Shown piece after piece: positions 44,485 through 53,515 of a stretch of DNA of 64,000 nt. Within the stretch, counting starts at the first letter, position 1, and every line of letters starts with the position of its first letter. Both the position numbers and the translations under genes were made by a program. The stretch comes from Pseudomonadota bacterium. GTDB lineage: Bacteria > Desulfobacterota > Desulfovibrionia > Desulfovibrionales > Desulfomicrobiaceae. The DNA lies in contig JAHIQM010000018.1 in the NCBI GenBank assembly GCA_018902545.1, positions 78,419-142,418 of the forward strand, in the 5' to 3' direction. The notes under the pieces were generated by a model, which worked only from the letters and a program-made list of their open reading frames with translations, was not told the DNA's origin and searched no databases.

Positions 44485-47139
44485 TTATGTCGTGGCTCCA
44501 AGGGCTTGCCGCAGGGCATTCGTCATTTCTTCAAGAGTGGCCGGTTTGGCGATATATCCGTTCATGCCTGCCGCCAGGAAGATTTCCCGGTCACCGTCCA
44601 TGGCATAGGCCGTCAACGCGATGATGGGGACGTTCTGCTTCGAGCCCAGAGAGGGTGAATTGCGGATGACGCGGGTCGCCTCGACGCCGTCCATGACGGG
44701 CATCTGAATGTCCATGAAAATGCAGTCGATGTCGTTTTCGGTCAGCAGTTCAATGGCCTGCTGGCCGTTTTCAGCCAGAACAACCTCGTGCCCGGCCGCT
44801 TCCAGGAGCTTCTGGGTGGGGAAGCGGTTGGATTGATCGTCCTCGACGAGAAGCAGGCGTGCTCCGGTCTTTAGTTTCTGGGACACGGATTTCATGGGCT
44901 GGAGCGATGCTTTTTGGTCCGTCTTGAAGGGCAGGACGACATGCACGCTCGTGCCCTGCCCCGGAGTGCTCTCGATGGTGATGCTGCCGTTCATGAGGCT
45001 GACCAGTCGCTGCACGATGGACAGGCCAAGGCCAGCGCCCTGGTAATTGCGGGTGTAGGTGTTTTCGACCTGCAGGAACGGTTCGAAGATGTCGCGCAGG
45101 CGGTTTTCGGGGATGCCGATGCCTGTGTCCGTGACACAGAAGTGCGCCCTCAGTTCGTCATCTTTTGCGGGCTGGGCCGTGATATTAAGGCTGACCATGC
45201 CTGTTTCGGTGAATTTCAGGGCGTTGCCCACCAGGTTGAAAAGCACTTGCCGCACCCGCATCTCGTCCCCGATCAGAATGTCGGGCATGCCCGGGTCGAG
45301 GCTGCATTTGAGGACTACGCCCTTGTTTCTGGCCGTGCCGGCAAAAAGCCCGGACACGGAATCGACGACGTCCTTGACCGTAAAGGAGGCCTGGCGGATT
45401 TCCATTCGGCCCGCCTCTACCCTTGAGAGGTCGAGGATGTCCGAGAGCAGCCCGGTCAGCCGTTTTGCGGCCTCGGCGGCCATGCGCACATAATCGGTCT
45501 GGTCCACGTCAAGAGAAGTGGTTTCGAGCAGTTGGAGCATGCCCATGACCCCGTTGATGGGGGTGCGGATCTCGTGACTCATGTTGGCCAGGAACTCGCT
45601 TTTGGACCGGTTGGCGCTTTCGGCTGCCTCTTTGAGCTTGAGCAGTGCCTCTTCGGCTTCTTTTCTGCTGGTCAGGTCCACGTCCAGGCAGAAGAGCTCC
45701 GCTTCGCCTCCCGCCTTCACGACGACGGCGTGGCTGGAGAAGACCACCACTCTGGAACCGTCCTTGCGCATGAGCGTGAGTTCGCTGGCCGGAATGGCGA
45801 TTTTTGTTTCGGCCATGGAGGCCATGGCGGCATTGACGTCGTCGCGCATTTCAGGGGGGATGATGAGGTCGACCAGTTTTTTTCCGAGGGCTTCATCCCT
45901 GGTGTATCCGTAAAGAGACTCCGAGGCCCTGTTCCAGTAGCGCGTGGCCCCGTCCATGCCGTATCCCTGCACCGCGACAGAGGGAACCTCCTCAAAGAGG
46001 TTGCGGAACCGCGCTTCGCTTTCGAGCAGGGCTGCTTCGGCCTCCGCGCGTCTGACGATGTCGCGGGACAGGGACTGGGCCATGTTATTGAACGCCCTGG
46101 CCAACACATCGATCTCGGCGATGTCGGGTGCAGGCGCCACCCTGACGGAAAGATCCCCCTCGCCGATCCGCTTCGAGGCTCCGGCCAATTCTTCCAGGTC
46201 AGCCGCCACGGTCCTGCCGCCCAAGAACCAGCCGCACAGCAAGGTCAGCCCGATGGCCAGAAAGAGGATGCCCAGATCGCGGAGCATCCCTTTTTGCGCG
46301 TCAGCGTAGAACGCCCTGCTCGGCGTGCCCACAAAGAAGTACATGTAGGGAGGCTGGTCCGGGGTCAGCCGCAGTTGCTGGAAGGCGGTGATGCGCTCCA
46401 CCCCATCCGAACCCGTTTCCCGGATAAGGCCTTCCTGCGGCCCTGCGGTGGCCTGGGCGAAGACTTCTTGTTTGATGGGTTGGCCGGGGCGAGTGGCGGA
46501 GTTGTCGGGATAGCGGAAGAGACGGGTCCCGTTTCTGTCGCAGACCCCGACAAAGGAGTTTTCCGGAAAGCGGGTGTGTTTGAACAGCTCTGCGTAACGG
46601 TCGAGTCTGATGCTGGTCAGCAGAACCCCGCCGACTTCGCCCTGGTCGTCAAGAATGGGGTATGCGAAGGTGAAGACCGGGACGTGCAGGGTTATGCCGA
46701 CGAGGTATTCGCCGGTGGCGAAGGCCCGGGTGGCCACCGCTTCCCTGAAATGGGCGGTGTGCGCGAAGTTCGCGGGCCCGCGCGCGGTGGCGGAGGCGAC
46801 AAGCTCGCCGTTGCGGTCGACCAGATGCAGGACCGCGTAGCCAGGATTGATCGTGAGCAGACTGGAGAAGAGGCGATTGCCTTCCTCGACATCGGCCCGT
46901 CTCACTTCGGGCAACAGGGCCAGGCCTTCGAGGAGGCTTTGCGTGGCCAAGGTGGTTTGCGCCTGAATCTCCGCAATATGCCGGGAAAAGCCCAGCAACT
47001 CCGTTTCGGCGGTGGAGATAGCCTGCCGGCGGTTGTTCAGACCAGCAAGGACAATGATGACCATGGCGGGGAGGGCCGCCATAAGAAAGAGGATGGCGAG
47101 TTTTTTCTTGATGGAGCCGTGCAGCAGTCGAGAAAACAT
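44485..47139 (-). CDS. Hybrid histidine kinase: dCache-like sensor, HAMP, PAS, HisKA, HATPase, receiver
   Basis: 884 residues. TM1 (about 13-32), a periplasmic Cache-type sensor (about 35-275, HLVDRNGELVASATARG, FTFAYPILDDQGEVGGVLL), TM2, HAMP, PAS, HisKA ([21 protein letters not shown] near 518), HATPase ([27 protein letters not shown]) and a receiver with phospho-acceptor in CIFMDIQMPVMDG. No HPt, so phosphotransfer must go to a separate protein. ATG 47139 follows GGAGG. The core from HisKA to receiver is nearly identical to that of the divergent kinase at 47623. Confidence 0.93.
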   Translation of the reverse strand: MFSRLLHGSIKKKLAILFLMAALPAMVIIVLAGLNNRRQAISTAETELLGFSRHIAEIQAQTTLATQSLLEGLALLPEVRRADVEEGNRLFSSLLTINPGYAVLHLVDRNGELVASATARGPANFAHTAHFREAVATRAFATGEYLVGITLHVPVFTFAYPILDDQGEVGGVLLTSIRLDRYAELFKHTRFPENSFVGVCDRNGTRLFRYPDNSATRPGQPIKQEVFAQATAGPQEGLIRETGSDGVERITAFQQLRLTPDQPPYMYFFVGTPSRAFYADAQKGMLRDLGILFLAIGLTLLCGWFLGGRTVAADLEELAGASKRIGEGDLSVRVAPAPDIAEIDVLARAFNNMAQSLSRDIVRRAEAEAALLESEARFRNLFEEVPSVAVQGYGMDGATRYWNRASESLYGYTRDEALGKKLVDLIIPPEMRDDVNAAMASMAETKIAIPASELTLMRKDGSRVVVFSSHAVVVKAGGEAELFCLDVDLTSRKEAEEALLKLKEAAESANRSKSEFLANMSHEIRTPINGVMGMLQLLETTSLDVDQTDYVRMAAEAAKRLTGLLSDILDLSRVEAGRMEIRQASFTVKDVVDSVSGLFAGTARNKGVVLKCSLDPGMPDILIGDEMRVRQVLFNLVGNALKFTETGMVSLNITAQPAKDDELRAHFCVTDTGIGIPENRLRDIFEPFLQVENTYTRNYQGAGLGLSIVQRLVSLMNGSITIESTPGQGTSVHVVLPFKTDQKASLQPMKSVSQKLKTGARLLLVEDDQSNRFPTQKLLEAAGHEVVLAENGQQAIELLTENDIDCIFMDIQMPVMDGVEATRVIRNSPSLGSKQNVPIIALTAYAMDGDREIFLAAGMNGYIAKPATLEEMTNALRQALGATT

Positions 47140-47586
47140 CGGATCCTCCGGAAAGGGCGTCCCGCGAGGCTGGATTTTTGTTTCGCCGGTCGGCAAGGGC
47201 GTCTGGTATGCAGGGCGCGTTTGGATTCGGACGGCGCGGGGCGCCCGAGCGGCATAAAATCAGGACTACCGCACCTTTGGCGCCTGCGGAAGAGAAATTT
47301 TGAGATACCTGCGGCGCAGGTTTTTCGAAGCATTGAAAAAAATGACCTTGAAATGTACAGGGGCGTGTCTGGTTAGTAACGAGATGAGGAGCGAAAAATG
47401 AAAAGGGTTACGCTTGGGTTGTTTGCCAGCGGTACTGAGCGTGCATTTTCAGACGTGCAAGACTGTGACTTGCCGGGAAGATTCAAGATCTGATAACCAT
47501 TTTTACATCACATATTGGCAAACTCTGACCAATCTTTACGCATGCCTTGAGATTTTCATGGATCTGGTCCACAATGGAGTAATACT
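47140..47586. other. Long divergent intergenic region
   Basis: About 480 bases between two divergent hybrid-kinase genes. It must hold both promoters, but I see no convincing -35/-10 or -24/-12 pair. The only coding candidate is a 31-codon ORF at 47398. Confidence 0.5.
47398..47493 (+). CDS. Short ORF, possible leader or decayed gene start
   Basis: 31 codons beginning MKRVTLGLFASGTERAF with GAGGAG seven bases before the ATG. The opening is reminiscent of small stress proteins starting with xVxLGLFxSxxxAERA, so it may be a truncated remnant. It could also be a leader peptide of the downstream kinase gene, whose start is 130 bases away. Confidence 0.3.
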   Translation: MKRVTLGLFASGTERAFSDVQDCDLPGRFKI

Positions 47587-47622
47587 TTGAGGACTAATAT
47601 TTCAAGGTGTTCCGGAAAAAAT

Positions 47623-50600
47623 ATGAGAGAACAAGTTTTTTGTGTGGGCGGCGACTCGGGCCCTTCGGGCATTCGGGTACCCAGACCGGGGCGATACGTC
47701 GTGGCATTGCTCGCGTTCATGCTGCTCGTCTTCATTCTGCAAGCGCCGCGAAGCGCCGAGGCATCCGAACGCTTGTCACCCGTCATCTCCGCCGCCGAGA
47801 TCGATTACCCGCCTTTTTCCATTGTTGACGAAATGGGCCGCGCAGACGGTTTTTCCGTGGAACTTCTGCGGGCCGCCTTGGCCGCCATGGGCCGCGACGT
47901 CACCTTCCGCACGGGGCCGTGGGGCGAAGTCAAAGGCTGGCTGAAAAAGGGTGATGTGCAGGTCCTGCCCCTGGTTGGCCGCACCCCCGAGCGTGAAGAA
48001 TTCTACGATTTCACCGTGCCCTACATGTCCCTGCACGGGGCCATCGTGGTGCGCTCCGAGACCGGAGATATCCAGAGCTTGGCCGATCTCAAGGGGCGGC
48101 GGGTGGTCGTCATGCGCGGCGACAACGCCGAGGAATTCCTGCGGCGAGAAGAACGCGGCATACAGATCCATACCACACCCTCCTTTGAACAGGCCCTGCT
48201 CGAATTGTCCGAGGGGCGTCACGACGCGGTGGTCGTGCAACGCCTTGTGGCGCTGCGCCTGATTCCTAAAGCCAGACTTATGAACCTGCGGATTGTCGAC
48301 AAGCCCATAGAGGGCTTTCGTCAGGATTTCTGCTTCGCCGTCAAAAAAGGCGACAGCCAGATGCTGGCCTTGCTGAACGAAGGGCTCTCCATAGTCATCG
48401 CCGATGGAACCTACCGCCGTCTGCACGCCCGGTGGTTCGCCGCCCTGGAGCTCCCGAAACAGCGCCGTATCATCGTGGGGGGTGATCATAACTATCCTCC
48501 GTTCGAGTATCTGGACGAAAAGGGAAATCCGGCTGGTTTCAATGTAGAACTCACCCGGATGATTGCCAGGGAGATGGGGCTTGACGTCGAAATCCGCCTC
48601 GAGCCCTGGACGGACGTGCTGCGCGATCTGGACCGAGGCGAAATCGACGCTATACAGGGAATGTTCTATTCTGTGGAGCGGGACCGTAAATTCGACTTCA
48701 CCCAACCCCACTCGGTTAACCATTACGTAGCTGTGGTGCGACGCGGAGAAAGCGTTGCACCGGTTTCACTCAGCGATCTCAAAGGCAAGAGCATCGTCGT
48801 CCAGAAAGGAGACGTCGTCCACGAGTATCTGTTGGAGCAAGGCCTGGAATCCCAGGTTTCTACCGTGGAGTCCCAGGAAGACATGCTGAGGGAACTGGCC
48901 GAGGGAAAACATGACTGCGCGCTGGGTCCACGCATCAATGCCCTGCACATCATCAAGGCGCGCGGGTGGACAAATTTGCAACTGGGCCAAAATTCATTTT
49001 TGTCCCTGGATTATTGCTATGCCGTGCCCAAGGGGCATGCGGCGCTTCTGGCGCAGTTCAGCGAGGGGCTGCGGGTTCTCAAGGATTCCGGTGAATACCG
49101 TGGCCTCTACGAAAAATGGATGGGCGTGTACGAGCAGCAACCCCCGTCATTTGTCGCCATCCTGCGCAATCTCGCCATGGTCCTTGTGCCACTGGTGCTG
49201 CTCCTGCTTGGATTTTTCCTTTGGTCCTGGATGCTGCGCCTGCAGGTGAAAAGGAGGACACGAGAACTGCAGGAAAGTGAAGAACGTTTCAAAGTTCTTC
49301 ACAATGCCTCTTTCGGTGGCATCGCCATTCACGACAAGGGTCTCATCCTGGACTGCAATCAGGGGCTCTCCGAAATAAGTGGCTATTCCACTGAGGAATT
49401 GATCGGGATGGACGGCCTCATGCTCATATCCGAAAAATCCCGCGACACGGTTATGAGAAATGTCCTGTCCGGATACGAAAGCCCCTACGAGGCGATAGGC
49501 GTTCGCAAAAACGGGGAAGAATATCCCGTCCGCCTCGAAGCGCGAAATATCCCGTATAAAGAATCGAATGTACGGGTGACGGAGTTTCGGGACATCACTG
49601 AACAAAAACGGGATGAAGAAGCTCTGCTCCAGGCTAAGGAGCAGGCAGAGACCGCCAACCAGGCAAAAAGTGAATTTCTGGCCAACATGAGCCATGAGAT
49701 CCGCACCCCCATCAACGGGGTCATGGGTATGCTCCAACTCCTGGAGACGACCCCGCTTGACGCCGAACAGGCCAGCTACATCCAGATGGCCACAGAGGCC
49801 GCCAACCGTCTGACCAGACTTCTGGCGGACATTCTCGACCTCTCCAGGGTGGAGGCGGGCAAGATGGAGATTCGCAACGCACCCTTTAAGATCCAGGACA
49901 TCATCGATTCCGTGTCCGGACTTTTCGCCGTCACGGCCAGAAACAAGAATGTGGCTCTGGAATGCAGGCTTGTCCCGGGCATGCCCGAAGTCCTGGTCGG
50001 GGACGAGATGCGGGTGCGTCAGGTGCTCTTCAACCTGGTGGGCAACGCCCTCAAATTCACGGAGCGCGGCAGGGTCGCCCTGGACATCTCTGTCCTGTCC
50101 GCAAAGGAGGAGGGCGACTATCGCGTGCATTTTAGCGTCACGGATACAGGCATCGGCATCACCGAAGACAGGCTCAGCGACATCTTCGAGCCGTTTCGGC
50201 AGGTCGAAAACTCCTACACCCGCAATTACCAGGGCGCTGGCCTTGGTCTGTCCATCGTGCAAAGGCTGGTCGACCTCATGGACGGAACCATCAGCATAGA
50301 GAGCACCCCCGGCGAAGGCACGAGCGTGCATGTCGTGCTGCCCTTCAAGATACATGAAGAATCGTCACCAAGCGCCGCCGAGACATCCTTCACCGGGACA
50401 GGCGACAGACTGCGCGTGCTCCTGGTCGAGGACGACCCGTCCAATCGCTTCCCTACCCAGAAGCTGCTGGAGAAGTTCGGGCACAAGGTTATTGTGGCCG
50501 AAAACGGTCAGCAGGCCCTTGAAATGCTGGCCGCAAACGACATCGATTGTATTCTCATGGACGTCCAGATGCCCGTCATGGATGGGATCGAAGCGACCCG

Positions 50601-50790
50601 CATCATCCGTGAATCCGCAGACCTTGGCCCAAAGAAGGACGTCCCCATCATCGCCCTGACGGCCTACGCCATGGACGGAGACAAGGAGAAATTCCTGGCC
50701 GCCGGCATGAACGGATATGAGGCTAAGCCCGTAAAGATTGAGAGCCTGCTGCAAAAAATGGCCGAAGCGCTGGCAGGGCAGCGGCGTTAG
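47623..50790 (+). CDS. BvgS-like hybrid kinase with two periplasmic amino-acid-binding-type domains
   Basis: 1055 residues. N-terminal TM/signal (about 26-45), two tandem SBP_bac_3 domains (about 58-285 and 290-510: [14 protein letters not shown] and [14 protein letters not shown] openings), TM (about 518-540), PAS, HisKA (H near 691), HATPase and a receiver (phospho-acceptor in [12 protein letters not shown]). Unlike BvgS/EvgS there is no HPt domain. Ligand class: small periplasmic solutes such as amino acids. ATG 47623 is chosen; a TTG at 47587 is less likely. It is divergent from, and shares its kinase core with, the gene ending at 44485. Confidence 0.93.
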   Translation: MREQVFCVGGDSGPSGIRVPRPGRYVVALLAFMLLVFILQAPRSAEASERLSPVISAAEIDYPPFSIVDEMGRADGFSVELLRAALAAMGRDVTFRTGPWGEVKGWLKKGDVQVLPLVGRTPEREEFYDFTVPYMSLHGAIVVRSETGDIQSLADLKGRRVVVMRGDNAEEFLRREERGIQIHTTPSFEQALLELSEGRHDAVVVQRLVALRLIPKARLMNLRIVDKPIEGFRQDFCFAVKKGDSQMLALLNEGLSIVIADGTYRRLHARWFAALELPKQRRIIVGGDHNYPPFEYLDEKGNPAGFNVELTRMIAREMGLDVEIRLEPWTDVLRDLDRGEIDAIQGMFYSVERDRKFDFTQPHSVNHYVAVVRRGESVAPVSLSDLKGKSIVVQKGDVVHEYLLEQGLESQVSTVESQEDMLRELAEGKHDCALGPRINALHIIKARGWTNLQLGQNSFLSLDYCYAVPKGHAALLAQFSEGLRVLKDSGEYRGLYEKWMGVYEQQPPSFVAILRNLAMVLVPLVLLLLGFFLWSWMLRLQVKRRTRELQESEERFKVLHNASFGGIAIHDKGLILDCNQGLSEISGYSTEELIGMDGLMLISEKSRDTVMRNVLSGYESPYEAIGVRKNGEEYPVRLEARNIPYKESNVRVTEFRDITEQKRDEEALLQAKEQAETANQAKSEFLANMSHEIRTPINGVMGMLQLLETTPLDAEQASYIQMATEAANRLTRLLADILDLSRVEAGKMEIRNAPFKIQDIIDSVSGLFAVTARNKNVALECRLVPGMPEVLVGDEMRVRQVLFNLVGNALKFTERGRVALDISVLSAKEEGDYRVHFSVTDTGIGITEDRLSDIFEPFRQVENSYTRNYQGAGLGLSIVQRLVDLMDGTISIESTPGEGTSVHVVLPFKIHEESSPSAAETSFTGTGDRLRVLLVEDDPSNRFPTQKLLEKFGHKVIVAENGQQALEMLAANDIDCILMDVQMPVMDGIEATRIIRESADLGPKKDVPIIALTAYAMDGDKEKFLAAGMNGYEAKPVKIESLLQKMAEALAGQRR

Positions 50791-50876
50791 GGACGCAGAC
50801 CAAGACGCGACTCTTTATCACAGATCAGGCAACCCTTGAAAGCCGGGGTGCTTGAGCGCTTAGCGAGCGTGTGATC

Positions 50877-52037
50877 TTATGGGCAGAAACATCGCACGGG
50901 AAGCACGACGACCTGATTGCGCCCCTTGTCCTTGCCAACGTACAGCGCCTTGTCCGCGATGTGGACGCAGTCATTGATGGTCATGCAGGGATTATCGAAG
51001 GCACTGACTCCGAAGGTCGCTGTCACCTGAAAGGTTTCGCCGCCGCACGAAAAAGGCGTTTTCGCAATGCTCTCCCGAATGCGCTCGGCGATGAGGGCAG
51101 CCCCGGAAGTATCCGTATCCTTAAGCAGCAATACGAACTCCTCCCCGCCCCAGCGCGCGACGTTGTCCTGGGCGCGCAGGCTGTCCGTCAGAAGAGTCGA
51201 AATGAGTTTGAGCACCTCGTCTCCGCAGACATGGCCGTGAGTGTCGTTTATGGATTTGAAATTGTCGACATCGCACATGACAAGGGAAAAGCCCCGAAAA
51301 GCGGCGCAATCCTCCGGCGTGTGCGCCCTGCGAGCCAACGAAGCGATCTCCTTGTCCAGACACCGGATGATGGCCCGGCGATTCGGAAGACCGGTCAGGG
51401 AATCCGTCAACGCCATTTCCTGGATTTTCTGGTTCTTCTCCTCCAGGGCCGCGTTGGCGGCGGCGAGGCGTGTCTGGGTCAGGAGACGCTCCTCCTCCAG
51501 ACGAATGGCGGAGGAAAAAGCTTCGATGATGTACTGCTCGATTTCCGTATAGTCCCGCTTCCGTGTGTCCACGACGCACAGTGACCCGACCACTTTGCCT
51601 TCCAGCAGGACGGGAAAGCCCAGGTAGGACTTCAGACCGTACTGCCTGACGTTGGCATCCAGCGCTTCCCACGGGGTGCTTTCCAGGTCATTGAGCACGA
51701 CGGCCTTCATATTGGACGGCCCCCGGTGCGAGATGGTCATGTCGTAGCAGATATGCCCCTCCGGCGCGTCTTCTCGCTTGAAGCCCGGAGGTTCGTGGTC
51801 GATGGACCACGTCCTGAGCACTTCGCCATCAAGACGGTTGTAAAGAGCCACGTCGGAGCCAAGAACTTTTCCCAGAGTGTTGACGACGACGTCGATGTTT
51901 TTGACGGGATCGGGCCCCAGCAGATAAAAATAGTCGAAAAGAAAGCGCTGCATCTTCACCAGGGCGTCCTCGGCTTTCTTTCTCAACAGTGATTCTTTCT
52001 CGGCGACCTGCCGCAAGTCTACGTTCTTTGGATCCAT
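50877..52037 (-). CDS. GAF-GGDEF diguanylate cyclase
   Basis: 386 residues. GAF domain (about 35-180; GLKSYLGFPVLLEGKVVGSLCVVD), a coiled linker, and GGDEF with DSLTGLPNRR, DVDNFKSINDTHGH and GGEEF at 297-301. RAQD (288-291) lies five residues before GGEEF and matches the RxxD inhibitory site, so an active, feedback-controlled cyclase is likely. ATG 52037 has CAGG upstream; the longer frame to 52142 begins with TTG and is rejected. Soluble, cytosolic. Confidence 0.92.
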   Translation of the reverse strand: MDPKNVDLRQVAEKESLLRKKAEDALVKMQRFLFDYFYLLGPDPVKNIDVVVNTLGKVLGSDVALYNRLDGEVLRTWSIDHEPPGFKREDAPEGHICYDMTISHRGPSNMKAVVLNDLESTPWEALDANVRQYGLKSYLGFPVLLEGKVVGSLCVVDTRKRDYTEIEQYIIEAFSSAIRLEEERLLTQTRLAAANAALEEKNQKIQEMALTDSLTGLPNRRAIIRCLDKEIASLARRAHTPEDCAAFRGFSLVMCDVDNFKSINDTHGHVCGDEVLKLISTLLTDSLRAQDNVARWGGEEFVLLLKDTDTSGAALIAERIRESIAKTPFSCGGETFQVTATFGVSAFDNPCMTINDCVHIADKALYVGKDKGRNQVVVLPVRCFCP

Positions 52038-52194
52038 GGTATTACCTGAAGGGGTTAACACGAATACCGGATTCCCGGCTCCCGGAAGCGGTTTGCACAT
52101 CAGTCCAGACAATAAGCCCAATTTCTCTACCGGTAAATCCAAAAACCGTCCACGCCCCCTCGCCGCTCAAAATCCACATCCGAAGCCGCATTCG

Positions 52195-52260
52195 CCCGGT
52201 CATGGCGAAAGCGGTCATGGCAATAATGGGGATCTGCGTATCCAGGGCACCAGCATTACC
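52195..52260 (-). pseudogene. 66-nt receiver-domain fragment, duplicate of 59641-59706
   Basis: These 66 bases match 59641-59706 at 64 positions (by eye). On the minus strand they encode GNAGALDTQIPIIAMTAFAM then TG, the beta4-alpha4 part of a receiver domain; the intact copy lies in the hybrid kinase 59509-62991. Neither flank continues the match. The fragment abuts a transposase relic at 52260/52261. Confidence 0.85.
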
Positions 52261-52402
52261 TAGGCCATGAAAAGGTTCACGGTATCACCGTTCGCCCTTT
52301 AGGGTGGTTTCGAAGTTATCCTGAGAACGTTCTTGAGATGGCCGATGACTGGTTCGATGACGGCACTGTTGCGAAAGTGCTCTTTCTGGCTTGGTGCTTT
52401 TC
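52261..52402 (-). mobile_element. Relic of an IS5-family-type transposase C-terminus
   Basis: Minus-strand translation gives SQKEHFRNSAVIEPVIGHLK, then NVLRITSKPP-stop-RANGDTVNLFMA. IEPVIGHLK with its catalytic Glu, and GD-x-x-N-x-x-x-A, are hallmarks of the C-terminal DDE region of IS5-type transposases. An in-frame stop, loss of spacing residues and missing ends show it is dead. No inverted repeats are seen. The rest of the 518-base gap 52038-52555 shows nothing recognisable apart from the receiver fragment. Confidence 0.7.
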
Positions 52403-52555
52403 CTGTTCAGTTTCTGGACGCGCTACTCACCGGTCTGTGGGCCGAGGCAGACTGCAAACTGTTCCAGCCTCGATTCACTCTGGACATGCTATGCATCCAA
52501 CGAAATCGAACCATTCGAACTCGCGCTTCTGAACCTCAGCGTGTAGGGTCGGCAC

Positions 52556-53509
52556 ATGAATGCAAGTCATCCCATCACCCTAGGCTTCACCGTCTTCAGG
52601 GCCGAAACCGCGCCTTTCGCCGCCCGATGCATGGTCGGCCACAGCCTTATTGTTCTGGAAGAGCCACGGACTCCGGGCTTTGAAGAGATGCTTGCCGGGG
52701 AACTTGCCGTGGACGAATACCTGATGCTCACGGACTTTGAATTCCCGGAGTACGCCAGGACGCAGTGTCAGACCCTGCAGGCCCTCCACACCGCCGGGGC
52801 CTGCATTCTGCAACTCCATCCCTGGATGGACGAGCTGGTGGGTATCCACGAATTCTTCGCCGCTGGAAACGGCCCCGCCGACATCCCCAGGGGCGGACAG
52901 CCGCGTCTTGTGTACGAAAGGGAGAAGGAGTGGAGCGCGAAGCTTCTGGCCTTCTACACTGCCGCCGGAAAAAAGGATTTTGAATCCATCCTTATCGCCG
53001 TGAATGACTTCGCCATGGCCGATGCGGCCAAGATCGGGGACATGGACCGGCACCGCGCCGCAGCCCTGAAAAACATCCTGCCCTCCCACGGCAGGGCCTA
53101 TGTCGAGTGCGGGGCCATCCACCACGACATGGTCGGACTGATGATGAAAGCTCTTGGCCCCGGTCAAGTCCGGGTGGTCCACCTCATGGAGGAGGTCTGC
53201 CTGGCTCGGTATGGCAGGCGCAGGCTCATCCCGCCCGGAGACCTGCTGACCTTCCGCCACCTTCTCGGCACGCAACGCGACCACGACCGCGAGGCCCTCC
53301 TGGCCGCAAGGGCAGTGGTCTACAACCGGCTCATGGAAAAGGAGGAGACCTTCGACTCAGCCTCGCCCTATCCGCACATGGACGCTGAAGCCCTGGTCCT
53401 GCAGATCGTCGGCAGCCTGGATATTGAGCAATGCCGGTCCCTCTTCGGGCGCATCCGGCACATGGGCGTTCACGAGAGCCTTGCCCTCGCCCTGCAAAAC
53501 AGCCATTAA
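52556..53509 (+). CDS. Unknown 317-residue protein paired with a PEP-synthase-like enzyme
   Basis: Soluble, no signal peptide or TM. Distinct stretches: CILQLHPWMDELVGIHEFF, YEREKEWSAKLLAFY, RHRAAALKNILPSHGRAYVECGAIHHDMVGLM and CLARYGRRRLIPPGDLLTFR. The CGAIHHDM block is faintly reminiscent of the TraB/ChaN superfamily His motif, but I would not assign it. AGGG precedes ATG 52556. The next gene begins six bases after the stop, so the two are an operon. Confidence 0.75.
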   Translation: MNASHPITLGFTVFRAETAPFAARCMVGHSLIVLEEPRTPGFEEMLAGELAVDEYLMLTDFEFPEYARTQCQTLQALHTAGACILQLHPWMDELVGIHEFFAAGNGPADIPRGGQPRLVYEREKEWSAKLLAFYTAAGKKDFESILIAVNDFAMADAAKIGDMDRHRAAALKNILPSHGRAYVECGAIHHDMVGLMMKALGPGQVRVVHLMEEVCLARYGRRRLIPPGDLLTFRHLLGTQRDHDREALLAARAVVYNRLMEKEETFDSASPYPHMDAEALVLQIVGSLDIEQCRSLFGRIRHMGVHESLALALQNSH

Positions 53510-53515
53510 GATGGC

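Noticed and set aside
50791..50876. Terminator between the convergent kinase and GAF-GGDEF genes
   Set aside because: Short self-complementary pieces exist around AGCGCTTAGCGAGC, but no stem long enough with a T run could be supported.
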